Positions 1 through 7,180 of a stretch of 14,517 bases of DNA are shown in pieces. The position numbers and the translations under genes are program-made. The stretch covers positions 1 through 14,517 of the forward strand of contig PWWM01000180.1 of NCBI GenBank assembly GCA_003561495.1. Direction: 5' to 3'. The notes beneath the pieces were generated by a model. The model ran no database searches and was not told the origin of the DNA. It saw only the letters and a program-made list of their open reading frames with translations. How positions within the stretch are numbered: position 1 is the stretch's first letter; every line of letters begins with the position of its first letter. The stretch is from Gammaproteobacteria bacterium. Lineage in GTDB: Bacteria > Pseudomonadota > Gammaproteobacteria > Xanthomonadales > Wenzhouxiangellaceae.

Positions 1-363
1 AACAAACGCTGGGGCCGGGTCGGTGACTCGCCCATCATCGGCGCCGGAACCTACGCCGACAACCGCACCTGCGCGGTCTCGGCGACCGGCCATGGTGAGT
101 ACTTCATCCGCCATGTTGTTGCCTACGATGTCTGTGCACGCATAGCCTACACGGGCAAACCCCTGGTCGAGACTGCCGACGAAGTGGTCAATCAGGTGCT
201 CAGGTCCGCTGGTGGCGATGGCGGCGTGATCGCCATCGACAACCAGGGCCGGGTCACCATGCCATTCAATACCGCAGGCATGTATCGGGCTGCCATTCAT
301 GCCGATGGTCGCCTGGAAGTCGGCATCTATGCCGATGAGAGTCCGGACGAGACCCACGACTAG
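1..363 (+). CDS. Isoaspartyl peptidase / L-asparaginase, C-terminal part (5'-truncated)
   Basis: The last 120 residues of a plant-type asparaginase/isoaspartyl dipeptidase, an Ntn-hydrolase that removes isoaspartyl residues from degraded peptides and can hydrolyse asparagine. The fragment opens with the stretch that normally lies a few residues after the catalytic N-terminal Thr of the beta subunit: GRVGDSP at residues 5-11, with the substrate-binding Arg6 and Asp9. It continues with GAGTYAD (14-20), the conserved TGHGE (29-33) and the family's late motif PFNTAGMYRA (88-97). The catalytic Thr and the whole alpha subunit lie outside the window. The reading frame is open from base 1 and stops with TAG at 361-363, inside a palindrome. 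The next gene starts 62 bp downstream on the same strand, but nothing shows co-transcription. The family call is firm. Which of the two activities dominates cannot be told. Confidence 0.9.
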   Translation, partial: NKRWGRVGDSPIIGAGTYADNRTCAVSATGHGEYFIRHVVAYDVCARIAYTGKPLVETADEVVNQVLRSAGGDGGVIAIDNQGRVTMPFNTAGMYRAAIHADGRLEVGIYADESPDETHD

Positions 364-375
364 GAAATTTCCTAG
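360..375. repeat. 16-bp perfect palindrome over the stop codon
   Basis: CTAGGAAATTTCCTAG is its own reverse complement and contains the TAG stop of the upstream gene. A second short inverted repeat follows at 381-399 (ATCGGG / CCCGAT, 7-nt loop containing TTTT). The first could be a protein-binding dyad or, as RNA, a hairpin at the mRNA end. The second is terminator-like, but its T-run is in the loop rather than after the stem. The symmetry is read directly; the function is unknown. Confidence 0.6.
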
Positions 376-380
376 GCCCA

Positions 381-399
381 ATCGGGTCTTTTGCCCGAT
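381..399. terminator. Possible weak terminator hairpin
   Basis: A 6-bp stem ATCGGG (381-386) pairs with CCCGAT (394-399) around the loop TCTTTTG. It lies 18 bp after the peptidase stop. No U-tract follows the stem, so if it ends transcription it is not a standard intrinsic terminator. It could also be part of the leader of the next gene. Confidence 0.3.
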
Positions 400-425
400 G
401 ATCGCAGCGCGGGGCGTCGGGCAAC

Positions 426-3125
426 ATGGGTGGCATGAACAGCATGCCTCCCATTCCTGACCGGCCTGCGAAACAGTGCGCCACACTGCGTGTCGTCATG
501 TTTGTCGGCCTGGTCCTGCTGCTGGTCACGACGCAGTTGGCGCCGGCGATTTCCCGGTCGGCGGACTCCTCCGAGATCAGGCTCTCTCTGATTGAACGTC
601 TGACCGCCCCGACTGCGGGCGAATTCAGCATCACCGAACTGCTTGACCATCCCGCCCTGCCGGGCTGGGAAACGGCCGGTGACGAGATCAATCTCGGTTA
701 TCACGAGCATCCCGCCTGGTACCGGCTCGAAATCGACAATCCGACTGACCAGCCTGCGATGCGGTATCTGGAAATTGCCTATCCGTTGCTGGACCATGTC
801 GAGCTCTTCCAGGTCGAGGACGGCTCGGTGATTGCCAGCCATCTGACCGGCGATCGCGTGCCGCACCATCAACGACCCCTGAACCAGCGAACTTTCGTGT
901 TTCCGCTGCACTTGACCCCCGGACTGGACCAGACGGTTTACCTGCGCATCCAGACCTCGGGCTCGCACCAGGTTCCCCTGCGCTTGTGGGAGCCCGCGAC
1001 ATTTCGAGATCATGATCGTCGTGACATGACCAGTCGCGGCATGTTTTACGGCATGTTGCTGATCATGGCAGTATTCAATCTGTTTCTGTGGCGAACCTTC
1101 GGAGAACGCAGCTTTCTGTATTTTGCCGGCGTGCAGTTTGCCCTGCTGGCAAGCATGTCCACCCTGCACGGGGTGACCTTCATGTACCTGATCCCGGACC
1201 TGCCGCGCGCGCACGAGCTCATCATTCTGACCGGTGTTCCATTGTCGGTGCTGTTTTTCTGCCTGTTTTGCCGGGAATTTCTCGATCTCAGAGCGCGCCT
1301 GCCACGGGGTGAACAACTGGCCGTGATCTGCACCTGGCTGTGTGCGGCAGCCACCCTGGGGGGGCTGGTCTTGTCCTATAACGTCTCGACGCGGATATCG
1401 GTCAACCTGATTGCCATTGTCTGCCTGGTAATTCTCGCCATCGGAATCGTCCGCGCCATCCATGGTGATCGACAGGCCCTGTATTTCGTTGCCGGCTGGT
1501 TCGTCCTGCTTCTGGGCGTGGTCGGTCATATCCTGACGCTGAGCAATGTCATCAGCAATGCCTTCCTGATGAATTACGCGATGGAAAGCGGTGCCGTGCT
1601 GGCCTCGCTGGTTTTCTCCTTCGCACTGGGCGATCGGTTTCATCGCGAACGTCAGGGTCGCATCGAGGAGCAGCAAGCGCGCCTGGAGGCCATGCAGGAG
1701 AGAGAGGAGGTCAAGCGCCGCATGCTTGACCAGGCGCGACGACATGCGCCCACCGGATTGCCCAACCGAACCGCGCTGGACCAGCACCTGAACCATCGGC
1801 TCAACGAGCCCGGACGACGCGACGAACGGCTGGCACTGGTCCTGTTCAAGGTTCGGGGCTTTAATGACATCAACAAGACACTTGGCCACGATAACTCCAG
1901 CGGCCTGCTTGCCCTGCTGGCCCGTCGACTGGATCAACTGGTCCTGGCAATGGACAATCATTTGCCCATCGAACGCAATGATCGCCATCACCATGGTGTG
2001 GCCCATGTCGAGGGTTACATCTTCGCCTTTCTGATGCGTCTGGCGCCCGGCGAGGATCCCCGTCCGGCCATGAACGAATTGGCCGAGTTCATTCGCAAGC
2101 CTTTCGAGTACATGGGCTTGAGTCTGAGCGTCGGAGTCAATGGCGCCTGTGCGGTCTGTCCGGACGACAGCGCTGATGCCGCCACGCTGGTTCGACATGC
2201 CTTCATTGCATTTGATCAGGCCGGTCGAGACGTGCATGGCATGGCCGTCTATTCGCCGTTGGCCAATCCCTACAATCCGGGCAGGCTGACCCTGATGACC
2301 GAACTGCGCCAGGCCATCGAAAACGACGAACTTGACCTGTATTTTCAACCACAGATGGATCTGACCACCGGCCGAATCCGTGCAGCCGAGGCCCTGTTGC
2401 GCTGGCCGCACCCCGAGCAGGGGCTGATCCCCCCCGACCTTTTCATCGACCTTGCCGAAAAAGCCGGGCTCATGCGCCCACTGACCGACTGGGTGATCTC
2501 CCGCGCCCTGGGATTCATCAACCGACTCGAACGCGCCGGCCATCCCATCCACGTAGCGGTCAATGTCTCCCCGCTGAGTCTCCAGGATCCGGATTTCGCC
2601 AACCGGGTCCTGAATCAGCTTGACCGCTCGGGAGTGCCGGTGGATCGGTTGGTCATCGAAATGACCGAATCGGCAGCCATGGCCGATCCGAAGATCACCC
2701 GCCGCCAGCTCGATACTTTGCACAAAGCCGGCGTTCGCCTGTCCATTGATGACTTCGGCACCGGCCACTCTTCGCTGGCCTACCTCAGCACCTTGCCGGT
2801 TCACGAAATCAAGATTGATCGATCATTCATCATGAACATGCTGGATTCGACGAACAACGACACCATCGTTCGAACCACCATTGATATGTGTCATGCCCTG
2901 GGCTACGAAGTGGTTGCCGAGGGAGTGGAGAATCAGGCCATTCTCGATCGCCTGGCCCAGCTCGGCTCAGACCTCATTCAGGGCCATCATCTGCTGCGAC
3001 CGGCAACCGCTGAAGAGTTTCTGACCTGGCTGAAGGAGTTTCACGCTACCAGGGATAAGGCGTCGAAAGCCGAATCGGCGACGACCATCGACTTCCAGCG
3101 CTACACCAGAAGAAAACCGACATAA
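426..3125 (+). CDS. 7TMR-DISM receptor with degenerate GGDEF and intact EAL domain (c-di-GMP phosphodiesterase)
   Basis: 899 residues. A signal anchor lies at about 23-42. A periplasmic 7TMR-DISM-type ligand-binding region follows (about 50-190), then a seven-helix membrane region (about 205-400), a coiled coil (about 405-440), a GGDEF-like domain (about 440-610) and an EAL domain (about 620-870). The GGDEF site reads EGYIF (529-533), the Asp-rich metal site of the domain is replaced (LFKVRGF, 473-479), and no inhibitory-site RxxD precedes the motif, so cyclase activity is not expected. The EAL side keeps its metal and catalytic residues: EAL 655-657, Asn713, Glu748, DDFGTG 775-780, Lys796, Glu832, Glu835 and Gln852. 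The protein probably hydrolyses c-di-GMP at the inner membrane in response to a periplasmic ligand, with the dead GGDEF as a regulatory unit. Starts at Met4 or Met7 are also possible because no strong Shine-Dalgarno is visible. It converges on metF with only 16 bp between the stops. Confidence 0.9.
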   Translation: MGGMNSMPPIPDRPAKQCATLRVVMFVGLVLLLVTTQLAPAISRSADSSEIRLSLIERLTAPTAGEFSITELLDHPALPGWETAGDEINLGYHEHPAWYRLEIDNPTDQPAMRYLEIAYPLLDHVELFQVEDGSVIASHLTGDRVPHHQRPLNQRTFVFPLHLTPGLDQTVYLRIQTSGSHQVPLRLWEPATFRDHDRRDMTSRGMFYGMLLIMAVFNLFLWRTFGERSFLYFAGVQFALLASMSTLHGVTFMYLIPDLPRAHELIILTGVPLSVLFFCLFCREFLDLRARLPRGEQLAVICTWLCAAATLGGLVLSYNVSTRISVNLIAIVCLVILAIGIVRAIHGDRQALYFVAGWFVLLLGVVGHILTLSNVISNAFLMNYAMESGAVLASLVFSFALGDRFHRERQGRIEEQQARLEAMQEREEVKRRMLDQARRHAPTGLPNRTALDQHLNHRLNEPGRRDERLALVLFKVRGFNDINKTLGHDNSSGLLALLARRLDQLVLAMDNHLPIERNDRHHHGVAHVEGYIFAFLMRLAPGEDPRPAMNELAEFIRKPFEYMGLSLSVGVNGACAVCPDDSADAATLVRHAFIAFDQAGRDVHGMAVYSPLANPYNPGRLTLMTELRQAIENDELDLYFQPQMDLTTGRIRAAEALLRWPHPEQGLIPPDLFIDLAEKAGLMRPLTDWVISRALGFINRLERAGHPIHVAVNVSPLSLQDPDFANRVLNQLDRSGVPVDRLVIEMTESAAMADPKITRRQLDTLHKAGVRLSIDDFGTGHSSLAYLSTLPVHEIKIDRSFIMNMLDSTNNDTIVRTTIDMCHALGYEVVAEGVENQAILDRLAQLGSDLIQGHHLLRPATAEEFLTWLKEFHATRDKASKAESATTIDFQRYTRRKPT

Positions 3126-3141
3126 GTTGGTCTGATGCGGC

Positions 3142-4014
3142 TTAGGCCGTCTGTCGCACCGGGGCCTGGTGGCCAAGCTGCAGATTTCGACAAATGGCCA
3201 GTGATGCCTTCGATCGGTTGAGGGTGTAGAAGTGTATGCCTGGGGCGCCATGATCCAGCAGTCTTTCACAAAGGCTCGTGATCACTTCCTCACCGAATGC
3301 CAGCAACGACGCGCTGTCACCATCCTGCTCGAACGCCTGAATGCGCTTCTTGATCCACAACGGAATCTCGGCACCGCACATCTTGGAGAAACGGGCCAGA
3401 CGAGAGTAATTGGTGATCGGCATGATCCCGGGAATAATGGGAATTTCAATACCCAGTGCACGGGCTTCGTCAACAAATCGAAAGTAGCTTTCGGCGCTGA
3501 AAAAATACTGGCTGATCGCACTGTGGGCACCGGCATCGACCTTGGCCTTGAAATGGACAAGATCTTCGGCCGGAGATTTCGATTCAGGATGGTGCTCGGG
3601 ATAACAGGCCACCTCCATCAGGAAATGATCACCGTAATGCTTGCGGATGAACTCCACCAGCTCGACGGCGTAATCAAAAACACCGGAACCACCCCCCGAG
3701 GGACGATCACCGCGAAGAACGACCAGGCGCTTGATCCCGCCGTCGCGGTACTCATCAAGCAGCCGACGAATACTGTCGGCATCTTCCGACATGCATGAAA
3801 TATGCGGCGCCGCCGGCACCTGGGTCTCCTTCTGAATGTTCATGACGGTCTCGCGCGTCCTGGAACGCGTCGAACCACCCGCCCCGAACGTCACCGACAT
3901 GTACTCCGGTTCCAGGCTCGCCAGTCGATCCCGGACCAGTTTGAACGACTTCAATTGTTCATCGTTATTGGGCGGAAAGAATTCGAAGCTGAGTTGAGGG
4001 CCGGAATTGGACAT
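3142..4014 (-). CDS. metF: Methylenetetrahydrofolate reductase
   Basis: 290 residues, about the usual bacterial MetF length. It reduces 5,10-methylene-THF to 5-methyl-THF with FAD and a reduced nicotinamide, feeding the methyl group to methionine synthase. The FEFFPP motif at 10-15 carries the catalytic Glu11. SVTFGAGGST (40-49), LRGD (100-103, Asp103 being the flavin-tuning Asp) and PGIMPITNY (195-203) are all family signatures. The start is set by a strong Shine-Dalgarno (AGGAAGG, 4021-4027 on the complement) 6 nt before ATG. It is the last gene of the minus-strand set metK, ahcY, metF. It is separated from ahcY by 188 bp, most of it a tandem repeat array, so co-transcription is plausible but not shown. 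It converges tail to tail with the EAL gene, and no good terminator lies in the 16-bp gap. Confidence 0.96.
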   Translation of the reverse strand: MSNSGPQLSFEFFPPNNDEQLKSFKLVRDRLASLEPEYMSVTFGAGGSTRSRTRETVMNIQKETQVPAAPHISCMSEDADSIRRLLDEYRDGGIKRLVVLRGDRPSGGGSGVFDYAVELVEFIRKHYGDHFLMEVACYPEHHPESKSPAEDLVHFKAKVDAGAHSAISQYFFSAESYFRFVDEARALGIEIPIIPGIMPITNYSRLARFSKMCGAEIPLWIKKRIQAFEQDGDSASLLAFGEEVITSLCERLLDHGAPGIHFYTLNRSKASLAICRNLQLGHQAPVRQTA

Positions 4015-4020
4015 CAGGTG

Positions 4021-4027
4021 CCTTCCT
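4021..4027 (-). promoter_or_regulatory. Ribosome binding site of metF
   Basis: Reads AGGAAGG on the coding strand, 6 nt before the ATG at 4014. It decides the metF start and lies upstream of, and clear of, the tandem repeats. Confidence 0.75.
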
Positions 4028-4071
4028 TGACGATACTGCTGTTTGATAAGTAAGTGGCGTTGGTTGGGGGA

Positions 4072-4200
4072 GGGCTAAAGGGCTAAGGGGTTAAGGGGTT
4101 AAGGGGTTAAGGGCAAAGACCTTAAACCTTAAACCTTAAACCTTAACCCTTTCACCTTTAACCTTTCACCTTTCCCCTTTCACCTTTCACCTTTCACCTG
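4072..4200. repeat. Octamer-to-heptamer tandem repeat array between ahcY and metF
   Basis: On the plus strand five octamers, GGGCTAAA, GGGCTAAG and three GGGTTAAG (4072-4111), are followed by a short junction (4112-4119). Eleven heptamers come next: three CCTTAAA, CCTTAAC, CCTTTCA, CCTTTAA, CCTTTCA, CCTTTCC and three CCTTTCA (4120-4196). The array ends 2 bp before the ahcY stop codon. The G-rich left half and C-rich right half are partly complementary (TTAAGG against CCTTAA), so a long imperfect hairpin could form in the ahcY-metF transcript. The unit drifts along the array, as expected from slippage plus point mutation. The function is unknown. It may act as a slippage-prone spacer, a transcription or RNA-processing element, or nothing. 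Confidence 0.9.
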
Positions 4201-4202
4201 CC

Positions 4203-5663
4203 TTAATACCGATAATGATCCGGCTTGTAAGGCCCTTCCACCGGCACGCCGATGTAGTCGGCCTGGTCCGGCTTCAGTTCGGTCAGGCGAGCGCCAACGC
4301 GTTCCAGGTGCAGCCGGGCAACCTTCTCGTCGAGATGCTTGGGCAGCACGTAGACCTCGTCGTCATAGCGGTCACCGTTTTTCCAAAGTTCGATCTGGGC
4401 CAGGGTCTGGTTGGTGAACGAATTCGACATTACGAAGCTGGGGTGACCGGTGGCGCAACCCAGGTTGACCAGGCGGCCGCGGGCCAGCAGGATGATTTTC
4501 TTGCCATCGGGGAAGGTGATGTGATCGACTTGCGGCTTGATCTCGTCCCACTCGTATTGTTCCAGGCTGACCACTTCGATTTCGTTGTCGAAATGCCCGA
4601 TGTTGCACACGATGGCCTCGTTCTTCATGCGCAGCATATGATCATGGTTGATGACATTGTAGTTGCCGGTAGCGGTGACGAAGATGTCGGCCGCCTCGAC
4701 GACGCCTTCATCCTCAATATTGACCACCTTGTAACCTTCCATGGATGCCTGCAATGCGCAGATCGGATCGACTTCGGTAATCCACACGTTGGCCGACAAG
4801 GCGCGCAGCGACTGGGCCGAGCCCTTGCCGACATCACCGTAACCGCACACGATGGCGGTCTTGCCGGCGATCATCACATCGGTGGCGCGCTTGATCGCAT
4901 CGACCAGGGACTCGCGACAACCATACAGGTTGTCGAACTTGGACTTGGTGACCGAGTCGTTGACGTTGATGGCCGGGAACTTCAGTGTGCCTTCCTTTTG
5001 CATGCGATAGAGGCGATTGACCCCGGTGGTGGTTTCCTCGGTCACGCCCTGGATGTTGGCCAGGGCCTTCGAGTACCAGCCCGGATTGGTATCCAGACGC
5101 TTCTTGATGGCTGCGAAAAGGGCTTCTTCCTCTTCACTGCCCGGATTGTCCAGCACTGACGGGTCCTTTTCCGCCTGGGCACCGAGATTGAGCAGCAGGG
5201 TGGCGTCGCCGCCATCATCGAGAATCATGTTGGCAGTCTCGCCGTCGGGCCACTGGAAGATCCGATGGGTAAACTCCCAGTATTCGACCAGGCTTTCGCC
5301 CTTGAATGCGAATACCGGCACACCGCGCTTGACCATGGCGGCTGCAGCGTGGTCCTGGGTGGAGTAGATGTTGCACGAAGCCCAGCGCACTTCTGCGCCC
5401 AGTTCGATCAGCGTCTCCATCAGCACGGCGGTCTGAATGGTCATATGCAGGGAACCGGCGATGCGCGCGCCCTTCAGTGGCTTGTCCTTGGCAAACTCCT
5501 CACGAGTCTGCACCAGGCCGGGCATTTCAGTTTCGGCAATGGCGATTTCCTTGCGGCCGAACTCAGCCTGGCCAAGATCGGCGATCACGTAATCGTGGTC
5601 AGTCGGGGCGATGGAATCATCGAACAGCACGCCCTTGCGTACATCTTCTGCTTTGGCACTCAT
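4203..5663 (-). CDS. ahcY: S-adenosylhomocysteine hydrolase (adenosylhomocysteinase)
   Basis: 486 residues. It splits SAH to homocysteine and adenosine using tightly bound NAD, removing the product inhibitor of methyltransferases. Visible sites include His73 in GSLHMT, Cys97 and Asp104 in CNIYSTQD, Lys240, Asp244 and Asn245 in the NDSVTKSKFDN segment, and the Rossmann motif GYGDVGKG (274-281). The C-terminal Lys480 and Tyr484 (YKPDHYRY end) normally complete the NAD site of the neighbouring subunit. The roughly 40-residue insert around 150-195 is typical of the long bacterial form. The chosen ATG gives the family's normal N-terminus and has AGAGGT (5673-5678 on the complement) about 10 nt upstream. 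The frame stays open further upstream, but it would translate the low-complexity spacer into a Phe/Pro-rich stretch that looks spurious. It lies 86 bp after metK in the same direction. Confidence 0.97.
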   Translation of the reverse strand: MSAKAEDVRKGVLFDDSIAPTDHDYVIADLGQAEFGRKEIAIAETEMPGLVQTREEFAKDKPLKGARIAGSLHMTIQTAVLMETLIELGAEVRWASCNIYSTQDHAAAAMVKRGVPVFAFKGESLVEYWEFTHRIFQWPDGETANMILDDGGDATLLLNLGAQAEKDPSVLDNPGSEEEEALFAAIKKRLDTNPGWYSKALANIQGVTEETTTGVNRLYRMQKEGTLKFPAINVNDSVTKSKFDNLYGCRESLVDAIKRATDVMIAGKTAIVCGYGDVGKGSAQSLRALSANVWITEVDPICALQASMEGYKVVNIEDEGVVEAADIFVTATGNYNVINHDHMLRMKNEAIVCNIGHFDNEIEVVSLEQYEWDEIKPQVDHITFPDGKKIILLARGRLVNLGCATGHPSFVMSNSFTNQTLAQIELWKNGDRYDDEVYVLPKHLDEKVARLHLERVGARLTELKPDQADYIGVPVEGPYKPDHYRY

Positions 5664-5672
5664 TTGAATAAA

Positions 5673-5678
5673 ACCTCT
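5673..5678 (-). promoter_or_regulatory. Ribosome binding site of ahcY
   Basis: AGAGGT on the coding strand, with GAGG 10 nt before the ATG at 5663. It supports this start over the upstream in-frame extension. Confidence 0.65.
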
Positions 5679-5690
5679 AAAAACATGGAA

Positions 5691-5727
5691 AAAGGGAAAA
5701 GGAAATAGGGAAAAGGGAAAAGGAAAT
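5691..5727. repeat. Homopurine direct repeats between metK and ahcY
   Basis: A 16-bp unit AAAGGGAAAAGGAAAT occurs exactly twice (5691-5706 and 5712-5727), separated by AGGGA. The tract is purine on the plus strand apart from the single T ending each unit. It contains a perfect 15-nt mirror repeat, GGAAAAGGGAAAAGG, at 5709-5723. In the metK-ahcY transcript this is a pyrimidine-rich CCCTTTT tract. Mirror-symmetric homopurine tracts can form triplex DNA; whether this one does is not known. Confidence 0.8.
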
Positions 5728-5744
5728 CCCTCGCCCCTTTTCCC
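5715..5744 (-). terminator. Possible attenuator or terminator hairpin after metK
   Basis: GGGAAAAGG (5715-5723) pairs perfectly with CCTTTTCCC (5736-5744) over a 12-nt loop, starting 5 bp after the metK stop. In the metK transcript direction the hairpin is followed by pyrimidine-rich sequence with several short T-runs, ending in TTTTT. It could reduce read-through from metK into ahcY. The low-complexity composition makes pairing partly a by-product of the repeats, so this is a moderate call. Confidence 0.4.
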
Positions 5745-5749
5745 GGTAA

Positions 5750-6967
5750 TCAGACGCCAGCGGCATTGCGCAGGTCGTCGGCCTTGTCGGTTCGTTCCCA
5801 ACTGAAGGTCGTGAAGTGATCCTCGAGCTGCTTGCCATCGCGAATGACCTTGGCTGAACTCTGCTCGGGACGGCGGCCGAAATGACCGTGCGTGGCCGTC
5901 TGGCGGTACATCGGATGCAATAGATCCAGTGACTTCATGATGCCGTAGGGGCGCAGATCGAAGTGCTCCCGAATCAGTTTCTCGATCTGCTCCTCGGGGA
6001 TCTTGTTGGTGCCGAAGGTGGTCACCGAGATCGAAGTCGGCTCGGCCACACCAATGGCGTAACTGACCTGCAGCTCACACTTGTCGGCCAGCCCGGCTGC
6101 GACCACGTTCTTGGCCACGTAACGCGCGGCATAGGTTGCCGAGCGGTCGACTTTCGATGGATCCTTGCCGGAGAAGGCGCCGCCGCCATGGCGGGCCATG
6201 CCGCCATAGGTATCGACGATGATCTTGCGCCCGGTCAGGCCGGCATCACCCACCGGACCGCCAATGACAAACTTGCCGGTCGGATTGATGTGATAGAGGG
6301 TCTTGTCGTGCAGCCACTCGCTCGGCAGGACAGGGTCGATGATGTGCTTGCGCACACCTTCGCGGATTTCGTCGAGTTCCAGGCCTTCGTCATGCTGGGT
6401 CGACAACACCACCGCATCGATGGCCACCGGCTTGCCGTCTTCATAGCGAAGCGTCACCTGGCTCTTGGCATCCGGCCGCAACCAGGGCAGGGGGTTGTCC
6501 TTGTGCTTGCGCAGCCGGGTCTGCTGCTCGACCAGGCGATGAGCGTAGTAAATCGGCGCCGGCATCAACTCCGGGGTTTCGTTCGAGGCATAACCGAACA
6601 TCAAACCCTGGTCTCCAGCCCCCTGATTTTCAGGAATGTCTCGGTCCACGCCCTGGGCGATATCGGGTGACTGCTTGCCGATCATGTTGATGACCGAGCA
6701 GGTCTGGCCGTCAAAACCGACCTTTGATGAGTTGTAACCGACATCCGTCACGACCTGGCGGATCAGATCCTCAAGATCGACCCAGGCGGTCGTGCTGATC
6801 TCGCCGCCGACGATCACTGCACCGGTCTTGACGAAAGTCTCGCACGCCACGCGGGCATGCTGGTCCTGAGTCAGGATCGCATCCAGGATGGCATCGGAAA
6901 TCTGGTCGGCCAGCTTGTCCGGGTGGCCTTCGGAAACGGATTCGGAGGTAAACAGATACGCGCTCAT
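5750..6967 (-). CDS. metK: S-adenosylmethionine synthetase
   Basis: 405 residues. It makes SAM from methionine and ATP in the cytoplasm, giving the methyl donor whose by-product AhcY hydrolyses. GHPDK at 14-18 (His15, Asp17 and Lys18 at the ATP/phosphate site), GAGDQG (116-121) in the mobile active-site loop, GGGAFSGKDPSKVDRS (261-276) and a conserved GHFGR (361-365) are all present. The length matches the slightly long MetK of pseudomonads and xanthomonads. I start at the ATG giving MSAYLFTSESVSEGHPDK, which matches the family N-terminus. The frame remains open for 73 more codons upstream, but that part is not MetK-like. No strong Shine-Dalgarno precedes this ATG and the leader is AT-rich (TATATATC on the coding strand around 7001-7008). 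It is the first gene of the minus-strand methyl-cycle set and diverges from the phospholipase D gene. Confidence 0.97.
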   Translation of the reverse strand: MSAYLFTSESVSEGHPDKLADQISDAILDAILTQDQHARVACETFVKTGAVIVGGEISTTAWVDLEDLIRQVVTDVGYNSSKVGFDGQTCSVINMIGKQSPDIAQGVDRDIPENQGAGDQGLMFGYASNETPELMPAPIYYAHRLVEQQTRLRKHKDNPLPWLRPDAKSQVTLRYEDGKPVAIDAVVLSTQHDEGLELDEIREGVRKHIIDPVLPSEWLHDKTLYHINPTGKFVIGGPVGDAGLTGRKIIVDTYGGMARHGGGAFSGKDPSKVDRSATYAARYVAKNVVAAGLADKCELQVSYAIGVAEPTSISVTTFGTNKIPEEQIEKLIREHFDLRPYGIMKSLDLLHPMYRQTATHGHFGRRPEQSSAKVIRDGKQLEDHFTTFSWERTDKADDLRNAAGV

Positions 6968-7180
6968 TTTCAGGTATTTATCTTTTGATTCGGATAGAGA
7001 GATATATAGTCTAACGCAGTGCGCGTGAGGATGCATCCCCACCCCCGATATTCTTGACCCGGCACGCCCGACCGTTATTGCCGATATCATGCATATACGA
7101 CCACATCGGCCATCTCGACCCTGAATCCCGAAACCCTGATCCTGATCCTGTTTCACGCGATCCTTGCGCCACTGACCGCT
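6968..7180. other. Divergent intergenic region between metK and the phospholipase D gene
   Basis: 213 bp that should hold promoters for both directions. On the metK side an AT-rich segment (TATATATCTCTC on the coding strand) is a possible -10 region, but I see no matching -35. I looked for SAM and SAH riboswitch cores in front of metK and saw none. On the plus-strand side the phospholipase D frame is already open from 7058 (see that gene). Confidence 0.4.

Noticed and set aside
372..2804. 810-codon open frame antisense to the EAL gene
   Set aside because: The sense strand encodes a protein with recognisable domains in order. The antisense product has no recognisable motif or membrane pattern, and is the sort of open frame that strong codon bias in GC-rich genes creates.
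4072..4200. CRISPR array
   Set aside because: Units are 7-8 bp and contiguous with no spacers; this is a simple-sequence array.
5664..5801. N-terminal extension of AhcY through the homopurine tract
   Set aside because: It would add a Phe/Pro-rich low-complexity stretch absent from the family. The internal ATG has a good ribosome site and a normal N-terminus.
6968..7060. SAM or SAH riboswitch upstream of metK
   Set aside because: I did not find the conserved core stems or the expected pseudoknot partners on the coding strand by eye. A covariance search would be decisive.
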